NCBI GenBank assembly: GCA_964544115.1
Contig: CAZJBP010000051.1
Location: 1 to 21,625 of the forward strand
Direction of reading: 5' to 3'
Origin: CAZJBP01 sp964544115
GTDB taxonomy: Bacteria > Verrucomicrobiota > Kiritimatiellia > UBA8416 > JADHWI01
DNA length: 21,625 nt
Part shown: piece by piece, positions 1 through 7,424 of the stretch
Numbering within the stretch: position 1 is the stretch's first letter
Layout of the letters: each line of letters starts with the position of its first letter
Position numbers and translations under genes: made by a program
Notes under the pieces: generated by a model
Database searches by the model: none
What the model was told of the DNA's origin: nothing
Seen by the model: only the letters and a program-made list of their open reading frames with translations

Positions 1-2
1 CC

Positions 3-962
3 ATCCCGGGTTGGAAGTGCGAGTGCGTCGGCGATGACATCGCCTGGATGAAGATCGCCCCCGACGGCCGCCTCCACGCGATCAACCCCGAGGCCGGGTT
101 CTTCGGCGTTGCGCCGGGCACGAGCTACAAGTCCAACCCCAAGGCGATGGACTCGATCAAGGAGAACTGCATCTTCACCAACTGCGTCGTGACCGACGAC
201 AGCGACGTGTGGTGGGAGGGCATGGACACGCCCTGCGCGCACGGCATCGACTGGAAGGGCAACGAGTGGACGCCCGCCAGCCCCGAAAAGGGAGCACACC
301 CCAACGCCCGTTTCACGGCGCCGGCGCGGCAGTGCCCCGTGATCTGCCCCGACTGGGAGAATCCCGCCGGAGTGCCGATCGACATCTTCATCTTCGGCGG
401 CCGCCGCACCCAGGTGATGCCGTCGGTGCATGAGGCGTACGACTGGGACCACGGCGTGTTCATGGGCGCCACGGCCGCCAGCGAGCCCACGGCGGCAGCG
501 CTCGACGTGAAGTCCAAGCTCCGCCGCGACCCGATGGCCATGCTCCCGTTCTGCGGCTACAACGTCGCGGACTACTGGCAGCACTGGCTCACCATGGGAG
601 ACAAGCTGGGCTCCAAGGCCCCGAAGATCTTCTACGTGAACTGGTTCCGAAAGAACGCCGAAGGCAAGTGGCTGTGGCCTGGATTCGGCGACAACAGCCG
701 CGTCCTCAAATGGATGTGCGAGCGCGTCGAAGGCAAGATCAAGGGTCGGGAAACCCCGATCGGCAGGATGCCGGCCAAGGGCGAACTTGATGTCTCCGGC
801 CTCGACATGCCGCAGGCCGATATGGACGAGCTGATGCGCGTTGACACCGCTGCGTTCAAGGCCGAATTCCAGGACCTGGACGAGTACATGGCCCAGTTCG
901 GGGCAAGGGTTCCAGAGCGCATGACGCGCCAGGTGGCCGCCTACAAGCAGCGTCTGGGCTAG
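3..962 (+). CDS. pckG: Phosphoenolpyruvate carboxykinase (GTP), C-terminal part, 5' end outside window
   Basis: Converts oxaloacetate plus GTP to PEP, CO2 and GDP, the entry step of gluconeogenesis in the cytoplasm. The frame is open to the window edge: residues before the first ATG (position 48) already match the family (PGWK...VGDDIAWMK), so 48 is not the start. Visible signatures are INPEAGFFGVAPGTS, the VWWEGMD stretch, GGRRTQVMPSVHEAYDWDHGVFMGA (written here as a region, about positions 394-465), the MLPFCGYN motif and the nucleotide-site WPGFGDNSRVLKWM block. About 319 residues are present out of roughly 600 usual for the family. The kinase-1a P-loop with the hyper-reactive cysteine lies upstream and cannot be checked. 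It ends at TAG 960-962. The GTP-dependent family is clear; the ATP-dependent pckA family is unrelated in sequence. Confidence 0.95.
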   Translation: MPGWKCECVGDDIAWMKIAPDGRLHAINPEAGFFGVAPGTSYKSNPKAMDSIKENCIFTNCVVTDDSDVWWEGMDTPCAHGIDWKGNEWTPASPEKGAHPNARFTAPARQCPVICPDWENPAGVPIDIFIFGGRRTQVMPSVHEAYDWDHGVFMGATAASEPTAAALDVKSKLRRDPMAMLPFCGYNVADYWQHWLTMGDKLGSKAPKIFYVNWFRKNAEGKWLWPGFGDNSRVLKWMCERVEGKIKGRETPIGRMPAKGELDVSGLDMPQADMDELMRVDTAAFKAEFQDLDEYMAQFGARVPERMTRQVAAYKQRLG

Positions 963-984
963 TCGCTCTGAGGGGATTCCGCGC

Positions 985-1036
985 CGTGTTTCCGCTGTCC
1001 GCTGGCGGTCTTTCCGCCAAGCGGGCCGGAAACGCG
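985..1036. terminator. Large nested inverted repeat between convergent genes, possible bidirectional terminator
   Basis: Outer arms GTTTCCG (988-994) and CGGAAAC (1027-1033) pair perfectly. Inside them CCGC (999-1002) pairs with GCGG (1021-1024), and TGGCGG (1003-1008) pairs with CCGCCA (1014-1019) around a five-base loop. The element lies in the 115-bp gap between pckG (+) and the convergent gene ending at 1078 (-), where a bidirectional terminator is expected. There is no T-run on either strand, so termination by the intrinsic mechanism is inferred from structure and position only. Confidence 0.5.
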
Positions 1037-1077
1037 GGACGCGACCCGTTCGCCGCCGTCGCCAGGATCGCCTCTCC

Positions 1078-2091
1078 TCAGGCAGAGAATTCCGCAGCCG
1101 GCCGCGGCGTCGCCGTCTCGCCAATGTAGGCTTCGACCAGCTTCATCACGGGGGTCTCGAAGTCCGCCCCCAGCTTGCGCTGCAGAGCGGCCGCGTCGTC
1201 CCGGCGGCGCCGCTCCAGCGCGGCCAGCTGCCGAAGCTGCGGCAGCAGCACGTGGACCTTGAGGAACGCCTCACGGCTCAGTTCCGCCCCACCCGCCCGG
1301 ATCCGCTCATACTCGCGCAGCTTCTGATCTTCCTGGTTGAGAACGCCAAATTCCCGCGTGACCGCATCCGCGACCTCGGCGTTGTAAAGAAACTCTCCGG
1401 CCAGCGGGTCCATCTTCCTCATCCGCCAGCGCTCGGCGGCTCCGCCCGCTCCGCCCAGGAGGCCGGCGAGAACCTCGGAGACCAGTGCGCCGGCCATCCC
1501 GAACGAGAACAGAACCCCGGCGGCACCGAGACCCCAGAACTGGAGCGGCGGAAGGTCCAGCAGCCAGCTCATGGCCGGAGGGGGGGCGGGCATCAGCAGC
1601 AGACAGGCCACCGCGAAGGCCACGACAGCCGCGCCGATCAACCACCCGAGAATCCGTCCGCACAGGCGGCCGCGTTCGGCGTTCCACTTCCAACGGGAAG
1701 GCTCCAGCACCTCGTCTGTCAAGAGCCGGAACGTGCGGTCAATCGCGTCAAACCGCTCGTCGGAATACTTTCCGCAGAACAGCGCCCTGGGCATCCCCGA
1801 GGACGCGCCGCCGGCTCCCTGGCGGTCACGGAGGCTGTAGTAAACCGCGCAGAACGCGTCCTCATCGGACCTCAGGGAGAGATCCCGGACCACCGGCTCG
1901 GTGAAGTAAGGCAGGCGAAAGCCGCGTCGCACATGCACGTGCCAGTACCCGTATTCGGTCGGCGTGGGCGACACCTGCGCCGCGTACAGGCGGTGAATCG
2001 CGGCCACCGCCTGCACCGACTGCCGGGACCACGCTTCGTCGCGCACCTTGGCCGCAATCTCCGCCCTCGTCCTGGCCGCCACCTTCTCCAT
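1078..2091 (-). CDS. Unrecognised membrane protein with two transmembrane helices
   Basis: A 337-residue protein I do not recognise. The first ~145 residues are soluble and contain many Tyr, Trp and Phe residues around 46-90. Two hydrophobic segments follow at about 146-168 and 184-212, separated by a short Pro-rich loop. The C-terminal ~120 residues are charged and probably helical (rich in Arg, Glu, Leu, about 225-310), compatible with a coiled coil. There is no signal peptide. The ATG at 2089-2091 is preceded by a good Shine-Dalgarno (GAAGGAG about 8 bases upstream), which fixes the start. It lies 73 bp downstream of, and on the same strand as, the PH-domain gene, so the two are probably cotranscribed and may act together at the membrane. 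Both termini would be cytoplasmic or both external if the two helices form a hairpin. No function can be assigned. Confidence 0.75.
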   Translation of the reverse strand: MEKVAARTRAEIAAKVRDEAWSRQSVQAVAAIHRLYAAQVSPTPTEYGYWHVHVRRGFRLPYFTEPVVRDLSLRSDEDAFCAVYYSLRDRQGAGGASSGMPRALFCGKYSDERFDAIDRTFRLLTDEVLEPSRWKWNAERGRLCGRILGWLIGAAVVAFAVACLLLMPAPPPAMSWLLDLPPLQFWGLGAAGVLFSFGMAGALVSEVLAGLLGGAGGAAERWRMRKMDPLAGEFLYNAEVADAVTREFGVLNQEDQKLREYERIRAGGAELSREAFLKVHVLLPQLRQLAALERRRRDDAAALQRKLGADFETPVMKLVEAYIGETATPRPAAEFSA

Positions 2092-2164
2092 CCGCTAAAC
2101 TCCTTCTTCCGCCACGTTCCCACCCTAGTGCCGCAGCGCCCGGACGGCAATCCCGCCGCCACCT

Positions 2165-2611
2165 TTACCCTCGGTGACGGTTGATAATCGCTTCGATCTT
2201 GTAGGGATCTGGCATGTCGGCGACTTCAATCTCGACTCCGGACTGCCCGGCGCTGGAGATGGCCACAGACCCCACGCCCATGAGGCGCTGGAAGAAGGTC
2301 TGGCGAACCTGGATGTTGCGCACATCCCTGTGGTAGACCTCGCTGGAGTTGCGCGACAGAAGCCCCGTGCGCAAGATCGCCCGGCGATCCGTCAGGACAA
2401 GCGTCGTGCCCTTGCACCGCAGCCACCACACGAGCAGAATCACAAGCCCCACGATCACAAGGCATAACACCAGGGTCGCTATAAAGCCGAACGGGTGGCT
2501 TCCAAACATCACGGGATGCGACTCGTATTCCTGCGCCTCCGCCGCGTTCGTCCGGTTCTCGGCACCGATCCGCGCACCGCACTGTGGACAAGTGACACCG
2601 TCAGAATCCAT
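2165..2611 (-). CDS. Membrane-anchored bacterial PH-domain (bPH2/DUF304-type) protein with N-terminal zinc-ribbon half
   Basis: A 148-residue protein. Residues 8-11 form CPQC followed by GARI, the start of a zinc-ribbon (zinc-finger 'double-zinc-ribbon' style), but the second cysteine pair is missing, so zinc binding is doubtful. One strong transmembrane segment spans about 42-65. Residues ~68-145 match the bacterial PH fold seen in YdbS/YdbT-type proteins: TTLVLTDRRAILRTGLL, then EVYHRDVRNIQV, then a glycine-rich strand and a C-terminal helix. The function of these domains is poorly known; they are membrane-associated. The start at ATG 2609-2611 is chosen because GGGAGGG lies 7 bases upstream. 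A longer upstream reading (to 2923) has no ribosome site and would cross the divergent promoter region. It is probably the first gene of a two-gene unit with the membrane protein downstream. Confidence 0.82.
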   Translation of the reverse strand: MDSDGVTCPQCGARIGAENRTNAAEAQEYESHPVMFGSHPFGFIATLVLCLVIVGLVILLVWWLRCKGTTLVLTDRRAILRTGLLSRNSSEVYHRDVRNIQVRQTFFQRLMGVGSVAISSAGQSGVEIEVADMPDPYKIEAIINRHRG

Positions 2612-2798
2612 ATCGCACCCTCCCGAGTCGCGGCCCGCGCGCGTTTCCGCAACCCTCAACGCCAAACCCGGCGTGAGCCGAAGCATGGCAGAAACCCCTG
2701 ACTCAAGTCCAGACCGCGCACCGCTCGATCCGCATAACGCCGGGGCATTCCGGTCTGGCTTGTGCGGGCGAGGCGGGACGTGTAGCGTCTGCGCATTC
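2612..2798. other. Intergenic region between divergent genes
   Basis: A 187-bp region that must hold the promoters of the PH-domain gene (-) and the RNA methyltransferase gene (+). I see no convincing -35/-10 pair for either. A perfect 10-bp palindrome GACTCAAGTC occurs near 2700. An in-frame ATG at 2685 could extend the methyltransferase by 38 residues but has no Shine-Dalgarno and the extra residues look non-conserved. Confidence 0.4.
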
Positions 2799-4100
2799 AT
2801 GAGACCCATGCCCTCACGATCTGAGCACGGCGGCCGAGGGCGTATCCACCGCAACCAGTTCGAGCATGCCGTCGCGCTGCTCGAACGGGTCCTCACGACC
2901 CAGGCGCCGGCCGACGCCCTCATGAACGCCTACTTCCGCTCCCAGCCCAAGATGGGATCCCAGGACCGCTCCTTCGCGGCTGAGACGGTCTTCACGGTTC
3001 TGCGCCGATGGCGAGCCCTGGAGACCGTGGCAGGACGGTCCGACCCTCGAGCCCTGGTGCTGGCGTGTTTGCTTTCCCAAGGAGCTTCGGCTGAAGCCCT
3101 GATGCATCTGACCCGCGCGGAGGATCAGGCGTGGCTCCTATCCCTGCCGCCCGGCGCGGTGCCCAGGGCATCCCTCACGCCAGCGGTCGCCTCCGGCTTT
3201 CCCGACTGGGTCTACGACCGCATCGCCACCGTCTCCCCCGAGGCCGATATCGTGGCCCTCGGAGTCAGCCTGCAGCGGGCGGCGCCGCTGGATCTGCGCG
3301 TGAACCCCCTGCGCATGACTCGCGAGGCTGCGCGGACGGCCCTGCGGGCTGAGGGGCTCGACGCCGCCCCCACCCCTTTGTCGCCACTGGGGATCCGGCT
3401 CGAGGCGAAGGTCAACCTGCGCAGGCATCCGCTATTCGAGAGCGGCGCCATCGAGGTCCAGGACGAGGGCAGCCAGCTCCTCGCGTACGCCCTCGATCCG
3501 AAGCCAGGGGAGCGGGTCGTGGATTTCTGCGCCGGCTCGGGCGGCAAGGCGCTCCTCATGGGGGCGCTCATGCAGTCCCGCGGAACCCTCTACGCATTCG
3601 ACGTCTCCGGGCCGCGCCTGGAGAACCTGACGCCGCGGCTGCGCCGCTCGGGCCTCAGCAACGTGCACCCGCGCCTCCTGCAGGGCGAAAATGATACCCC
3701 GGTGAAACGCATGCGCGGCACGATCGACCGCGTGCTGGTCGACGCGCCGTGCTCCGGCTTCGGGACCCTCCGGCGCAATCCCGATCTCAAGTGGCGCCAG
3801 AGCCCGGGCGGCGTCGACGAGATCATCGCCAAACAGGATCGCATCCTGCGCGCCGCCGCGCGCCTCGTGAAGCCCGGCGGCCGCCTGGTCTACGCAACGT
3901 GCAGCCTGTTGCCCGACGAGAACGAGGTTCTTGTCCGCCGTTTCCTGGCTGAAGCCCCGGAGTTCACCCCCCTGCGCACGGCAGATGTCTTCGCAGCCCA
4001 CGGCATTCCGCTCGACACCGGCGACTTCCTGCAACTCCGCACGCACGTCCACCACACCGACTCCTTCTTCGCCGCCATCCTGCAGCACCGCCCGATCTGA
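2799..4100 (+). CDS. RsmB/NOL1/NOP2/Sun-family RNA (cytosine-5) methyltransferase
   Basis: SAM-dependent m5C methyltransferase of the rRNA/tRNA-modifying Nol1/Nop2/Sun family; with 433 residues and a helical N-terminal NusB-like region it resembles RsmB (16S rRNA C967) most. The N-terminal ~130 residues (FEHAVALLERVL, then GSQDRSFAAETVFTVLRRW) fit the RNA-binding domain. The SAM-binding motif VVDFCAGSGGKALLMGALM is at about residues 240-260. The two hallmark cysteines are present: motif IV DAPCSGFG with NPDLKW following, and motif VI YATCSLLPDENE. It ends at TGA 4098-4100. The start is uncertain: ATG 2799 or 2808 have no visible Shine-Dalgarno, so leaderless or non-SD initiation is possible. 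The exact RNA target cannot be read from sequence, hence no gene symbol. Confidence 0.9.
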   Translation: MRPMPSRSEHGGRGRIHRNQFEHAVALLERVLTTQAPADALMNAYFRSQPKMGSQDRSFAAETVFTVLRRWRALETVAGRSDPRALVLACLLSQGASAEALMHLTRAEDQAWLLSLPPGAVPRASLTPAVASGFPDWVYDRIATVSPEADIVALGVSLQRAAPLDLRVNPLRMTREAARTALRAEGLDAAPTPLSPLGIRLEAKVNLRRHPLFESGAIEVQDEGSQLLAYALDPKPGERVVDFCAGSGGKALLMGALMQSRGTLYAFDVSGPRLENLTPRLRRSGLSNVHPRLLQGENDTPVKRMRGTIDRVLVDAPCSGFGTLRRNPDLKWRQSPGGVDEIIAKQDRILRAAARLVKPGGRLVYATCSLLPDENEVLVRRFLAEAPEFTPLRTADVFAAHGIPLDTGDFLQLRTHVHHTDSFFAAILQHRPI

Positions 4101-4112
4101 GCGCAATAACTG

Positions 4113-4167
4113 CCCGCGGGCCTGTCGTGGAGTTTTCAAAGGCGGAATTCCCCGCGGGCCCGTCGCG
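4113..4167 (+). repeat. Pair of 17-bp near-identical direct repeats with palindromic CCCGCGGG cores
   Basis: CCCGCGGGCCTGTCGTG at 4113-4129 and CCCGCGGGCCCGTCGCG at 4151-4167 differ at two positions and start 38 bp apart. Each begins with the self-complementary octamer CCCGCGGG, so the copies could also pair with each other. They lie just after the methyltransferase stop and 40-90 bp before the rmlB promoter. They may be paired operators, or half of a terminator stem; the sequence does not decide. Confidence 0.4.
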
Positions 4168-4207
4168 CATTAGATACCTCCTGGTCCGGGGGCACCGCAG
4201 CGGCGGC

Positions 4208-4237
4208 TCGACAGGGGCTCGGGGCGTGGGCTATACA
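4208..4237 (+). promoter_or_regulatory. Sigma-70-like promoter for rmlB
   Basis: TCGACA (4208-4213) and TATACA (4232-4237) separated by 18 bp match the -35/-10 consensus at five of six and at least four of six positions. Predicted transcription start is about 4244, giving a leader of about 55 bases that ends with the AGGGAG ribosome site at 4286-4291. The A/T-rich -10 stands out in a very GC-rich stretch. Confidence 0.5.
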
Positions 4238-4299
4238 TCCACACAGCGGCGCAGCATCACGGGTCGATCAGGCGCTGCCATCTGCAGGGAGCGACAGCC

Positions 4300-5334
4300 A
4301 TGAAGCTACTGGTCACGGGCGGCGCCGGGTTTATCGGCAGCAATTTCATCCGGCACATGCTGTTGGCGCACGGCGATGTGCAGATTGTCAACCTCGACGC
4401 GCTGACCTACGCCGGCAACATCGAGAACCTTGTCGGCATCGACCGCGACCCCCGCTACGCCTACGTCCGCGGCGACATCGCGGAGGCCGACTCGGTCGAG
4501 GGCGTGTTCACGGCCCATCGCTTCGACGCCGTGGTCAACTTCGCCGCGGAGAGCCACGTCGACCGCAGCCTGCATCTCGGCGTCGACGCGTTCATCCGCA
4601 CGAACATCCAGGGCACGCAGCGGCTGCTCGACGCGGCGCGGGCGCACGGCGTGCCGCGCTTCCTCCAGGTGTCGACGGACGAAGTGTACGGCAGCCTGGG
4701 CGCGCAGGGCCGCTTCACCGAGGCGTCGCCCGTCCTGCCCAACAATCCCTACGCCGCCACAAAGGCCGCCGCCGATTTCCTCGTGCGGGCCGCTCATCGC
4801 TCCCATGGGATCGATGCCGTCATCACGCGGTGCTCGAATAACTACGGGCCCTACCAGTTCCCCGAGAAGCTCATCCCCCTGATGATCGCGAACGCCCGCG
4901 AGGACAAGCCCCTGCCGGTCTACGGCGACGGCCTGCACGTGCGCGACTGGATCTTCGTGCTCGACCACTGCGAGGCCATCGACGTGGTCCTGCGAAAAGC
5001 GGCGCCCGGCAAGGTCTACAACGTCGGCGGCGACCACGACGTTCCCAATATCGACATCGTGCGCGGCATCCTCGCGCTTGTAGGCAAGGACGCATCGCTC
5101 ATTCGCTATGTCGCCGACCGACCAGGTCACGACCGACGCTACGCAATGGACAGCAGCCTGATCCGCGCCGAGCTGGGCTGGACCCCGCGCCACTCGTTCG
5201 ATCAGGCCCTGGCGGCCACCGTCCGGTGGTACACCGAAAACGCAGCGTGGCTGGACCATGTGCGCAGCGGCGCTTACCTCTCGTTTTACGATAGCCTCTA
5301 CAGCCGGCGACTCGCCGCCGTTGATGCCGGTTAA
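4300..5334 (+). CDS. rfbB: dTDP-glucose 4,6-dehydratase
   Basis: Converts dTDP-glucose to dTDP-4-keto-6-deoxyglucose, the second step towards dTDP-rhamnose and other deoxysugars for surface polysaccharide. It is a 344-residue extended short-chain dehydrogenase with the NAD-binding GGAGFIG (7-13), the acid-base pair D127-E128 in STDEVYGS, and the catalytic Y151-xxx-K155. Other family blocks are NFAAESHVDRS, CSNNYGPYQFPEKLIPLMI and YGDGLHVRDWIFVLDHCEAI. These match RmlB specifically and distinguish it from UDP-glucose epimerases. Start ATG 4300 has AGGGAG 8 bases upstream and a promoter at 4208-4237. No rmlA, rmlC or rmlD is adjacent; they must lie elsewhere if the pathway is complete. A Nudix gene follows after 35 bp. 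Confidence 0.93.
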   Translation: MKLLVTGGAGFIGSNFIRHMLLAHGDVQIVNLDALTYAGNIENLVGIDRDPRYAYVRGDIAEADSVEGVFTAHRFDAVVNFAAESHVDRSLHLGVDAFIRTNIQGTQRLLDAARAHGVPRFLQVSTDEVYGSLGAQGRFTEASPVLPNNPYAATKAAADFLVRAAHRSHGIDAVITRCSNNYGPYQFPEKLIPLMIANAREDKPLPVYGDGLHVRDWIFVLDHCEAIDVVLRKAAPGKVYNVGGDHDVPNIDIVRGILALVGKDASLIRYVADRPGHDRRYAMDSSLIRAELGWTPRHSFDQALAATVRWYTENAAWLDHVRSGAYLSFYDSLYSRRLAAVDAG

Positions 5335-5369
5335 ACTGGAAAGACGTCGACACGGGAGCCGCGGCTGCG

Positions 5370-5912
5370 ATGCACGAACAGAGGATAGCCTCACGGACCG
5401 CCTACCAGGGCCGCTACATCCGCCTCGAGCTCCTGGACATCCGGCTGCCTTCCGGCCGCCCCGCCGTTCGCGAGGTCATCCGCCATCCGGGTGCCGCCGT
5501 TGTGCTGCCCGAGACGCCCGACGGCCGGTTTGTCCTGATCCGCCAGTACCGCAGGGCCGTTGACCGTGAACTGATCGAGGCCGTAGCCGGCACCCTGGCG
5601 CCACCGGAGTCGCCCGAGGAGTGCGGCCGCCGCGAGCTGGAGGAGGAAACCGGCTACCGGGCCAGATCGATCCGCCTCCTGGGGACGGTTTACCCTGCGC
5701 CCGGCTACACGGACGAACGCATGCACCTTTACCACGCAAAGGTGGACGCCGCACCCGCCGCCGCGCGGCCCGAGGAGGACGAGCAGATCGCCGTCGTTCT
5801 CTTTCGCCGCGACGAGATCGAGGCCCTCATCGCCAGCGGCGGAATCGAGGACGCCAAAACCATCGCGGTCTGGACTCTGCACCGGGCCGCAACGGAGGCG
5901 GCCCCGGTATGA
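5370..5912 (+). CDS. Nudix hydrolase, ADP-ribose pyrophosphatase-like
   Basis: A 180-residue Nudix hydrolase that cleaves a nucleoside diphosphate linked to another moiety; the overall layout resembles NudF-type ADP-sugar pyrophosphatases. The Nudix box G74-x5-E80-x7-R88-E89-L90-x-E92-E93-x-G95-Y96 is perfect, so catalytic metal binding is intact. The preceding VLIRQYRRAVDRELIEAVAGTL and the following YPAPGYTDERMHLYHA also fit the ADP-ribose pyrophosphatase subfamily; the Pro about 16 residues after the box is the known subfamily marker. It is located 35 bp after rfbB. Its stop TGA (5910-5912) overlaps the ATG of the next gene in ATGA, indicating translational coupling. The exact substrate (ADP-ribose, ADP-glucose or another) is inference. 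Confidence 0.9.
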   Translation: MHEQRIASRTAYQGRYIRLELLDIRLPSGRPAVREVIRHPGAAVVLPETPDGRFVLIRQYRRAVDRELIEAVAGTLAPPESPEECGRRELEEETGYRARSIRLLGTVYPAPGYTDERMHLYHAKVDAAPAAARPEEDEQIAVVLFRRDEIEALIASGGIEDAKTIAVWTLHRAATEAAPV

Positions 5913-7378
5913 CCCGTCGGCATAGCGCTCCACGGCGGCTCTGGCAGAGGGCGCGCTCGCTCTTCGGCATGAACATCTGGGACATCGAGGTCAGCGCCGT
6001 GTCCCGACCGGCGCGCGCTGGGGTTCGAACGCTCCGCGTACTGCACCTCATCATCCGCGGGTTCTTCGATGACGAGTGCCCCCTGCAAGCATCGGCCCTG
6101 ACGTTCAGCACCATGATGTCGATTGTCCCCATCCTGGCGCTTTGCCTCGCGCTGCTGCGGGGGTTGGGAGGCGAAGATCTCGCCCGTGAACGCCTGCACG
6201 ACGCGGTGCAGGAGTGGACCCGGTCTTTCGCGGCCGGGACCCCGAGCGCGGGCAGCGCGGCTGTCGCCGCGCCTCGAGCTGACGCCGCCGATGACTGGAC
6301 GCCGGACTCTCTGGCGGCGGAGATCGAGCAGCTGATCGACAAGGGGTTCGAAAAGGTTCGGCACATCAACTTCGCAGCCCTCGGCGGAGTCGGCCTCGTG
6401 GTCTTGATCCTGACGATCGTCATGGTTCTCGGAAGCGTGGAGTCGGCCTTCAACCGCGTATGGGGCGTCAAGACCGGCCGCACGCTAATCCGGAAGTTCA
6501 CGGACTATGTCAGCGCCCTGATGGTCCTGCCGTTCCTGCTGGTCGTGGCGACGTCGTTGCCGCTCGTCGACTTCGCCAGCCAGTTTCTCCCCTCCGACGC
6601 CGCCCTTCAACTGCGGGCCCTTGCCGCCTCTCCGGTCGTGCGCCATGCCACGGTTCTGCTGACCTTGACGATCCTGTTCACGTTCCTGATCAAGTTCATG
6701 CCCAACACGCGGGTGCGGCTGCTGCCGGCCGTCTCGGGCGGACTGTTTGCATCCCTTCTGTTCATCGGGTGGCTGGCGGTCTGCGCGGCGCTGCAGGTGG
6801 GAGCGGCCCACTACGGTCGAATTTACGGAAGCTTCGCGGTGGTTCCGATCCTGCTGGCGTGGGTCTATGTCAGCTGGGAGATCGTCCTGCTGAGCGCCGA
6901 ACTTGCCTTTGCGCTGCAGAACGCGGCGACCTACCGCGTCGAGCAAGGCGCCGAACACGCCAGCGTTGAGTCGCGACTCACGCTGGCTTTGGCGGTCCTC
7001 ACGGACGCCGCTCGCGGCCTGGCCGGTGGGGGCAGGGCCTTTGATGCTGCGCGCTTTGCCGCGGAGCACCGCATTCCCGTGCGACTCCTCAACACGGTGA
7101 TCGGCCAGCTGACGCGCGCCGGGTTTATCGGCGAACTGGGTGAGTCATCGGGCCGGTACGCTTTGCTGTGCGCACCCGACGCCTGCCGGGTCAGCCAGGT
7201 GGCCACGACGCTGCTGTCGCAGGGCGTGAGCCCCATCGCGCTCGGGTTTCTGACCGTTCCGCAGCCCCGGCGCGACGCCGCCGCGCGCGCCGTTCGGCCC
7301 CACGCCGGCGGGGCCGCCCCCCGGGACCCGGTCCTCGCGGAGCTGGCCCGAACCGTCGATCCGCCGCCGGCCCCTTGA
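5909..7378 (+). CDS. YihY/BrkB-family inner-membrane protein with C-terminal winged-helix-like domain
   Basis: A 489-residue polytopic membrane protein of the YihY (formerly mis-named 'ribonuclease BN') family; biochemical role unknown. Hydrophobic segments lie at about 66-85, 157-176, 200-222, 247-263, 273-297 and 306-328, the usual six. Family motifs seen are ECPLQASALTFSTMMSIVP, the FNRVWGV segment (181-187), MPNTRVR (264-270) and YGSFAVVPILLAWVYVSWEIVLLSAEL. A long soluble loop (about 86-155, Ala/Asp-rich, poorly conserved) separates helices 1 and 2. Residues ~353-425 form a winged-helix-like domain resembling Rrf2-type regulators (ALAVLTDAARGL...LLNTVIGQLTRAGFI). The tail is Ala/Pro/Arg-rich. 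ATG 5909 overlaps the Nudix stop; GGAG about 11 bases upstream. A longer upstream reading in this frame overlaps the Nudix gene and is rejected. Confidence 0.88.
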   Translation: MTRRHSAPRRLWQRARSLFGMNIWDIEVSAVSRPARAGVRTLRVLHLIIRGFFDDECPLQASALTFSTMMSIVPILALCLALLRGLGGEDLARERLHDAVQEWTRSFAAGTPSAGSAAVAAPRADAADDWTPDSLAAEIEQLIDKGFEKVRHINFAALGGVGLVVLILTIVMVLGSVESAFNRVWGVKTGRTLIRKFTDYVSALMVLPFLLVVATSLPLVDFASQFLPSDAALQLRALAASPVVRHATVLLTLTILFTFLIKFMPNTRVRLLPAVSGGLFASLLFIGWLAVCAALQVGAAHYGRIYGSFAVVPILLAWVYVSWEIVLLSAELAFALQNAATYRVEQGAEHASVESRLTLALAVLTDAARGLAGGGRAFDAARFAAEHRIPVRLLNTVIGQLTRAGFIGELGESSGRYALLCAPDACRVSQVATTLLSQGVSPIALGFLTVPQPRRDAAARAVRPHAGGAAPRDPVLAELARTVDPPPAP

Positions 7379-7424
7379 GGCGGCGGCTCCGAACCGTTTC
7401 CGCGACTCACAATGGAGAATGCCT

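Noticed and set aside
2349..2798. Upstream extension of the RNA methyltransferase frame by 150 codons
   Set aside because: It overlaps the divergent PH-domain gene, has no ribosome site and no conserved sequence.
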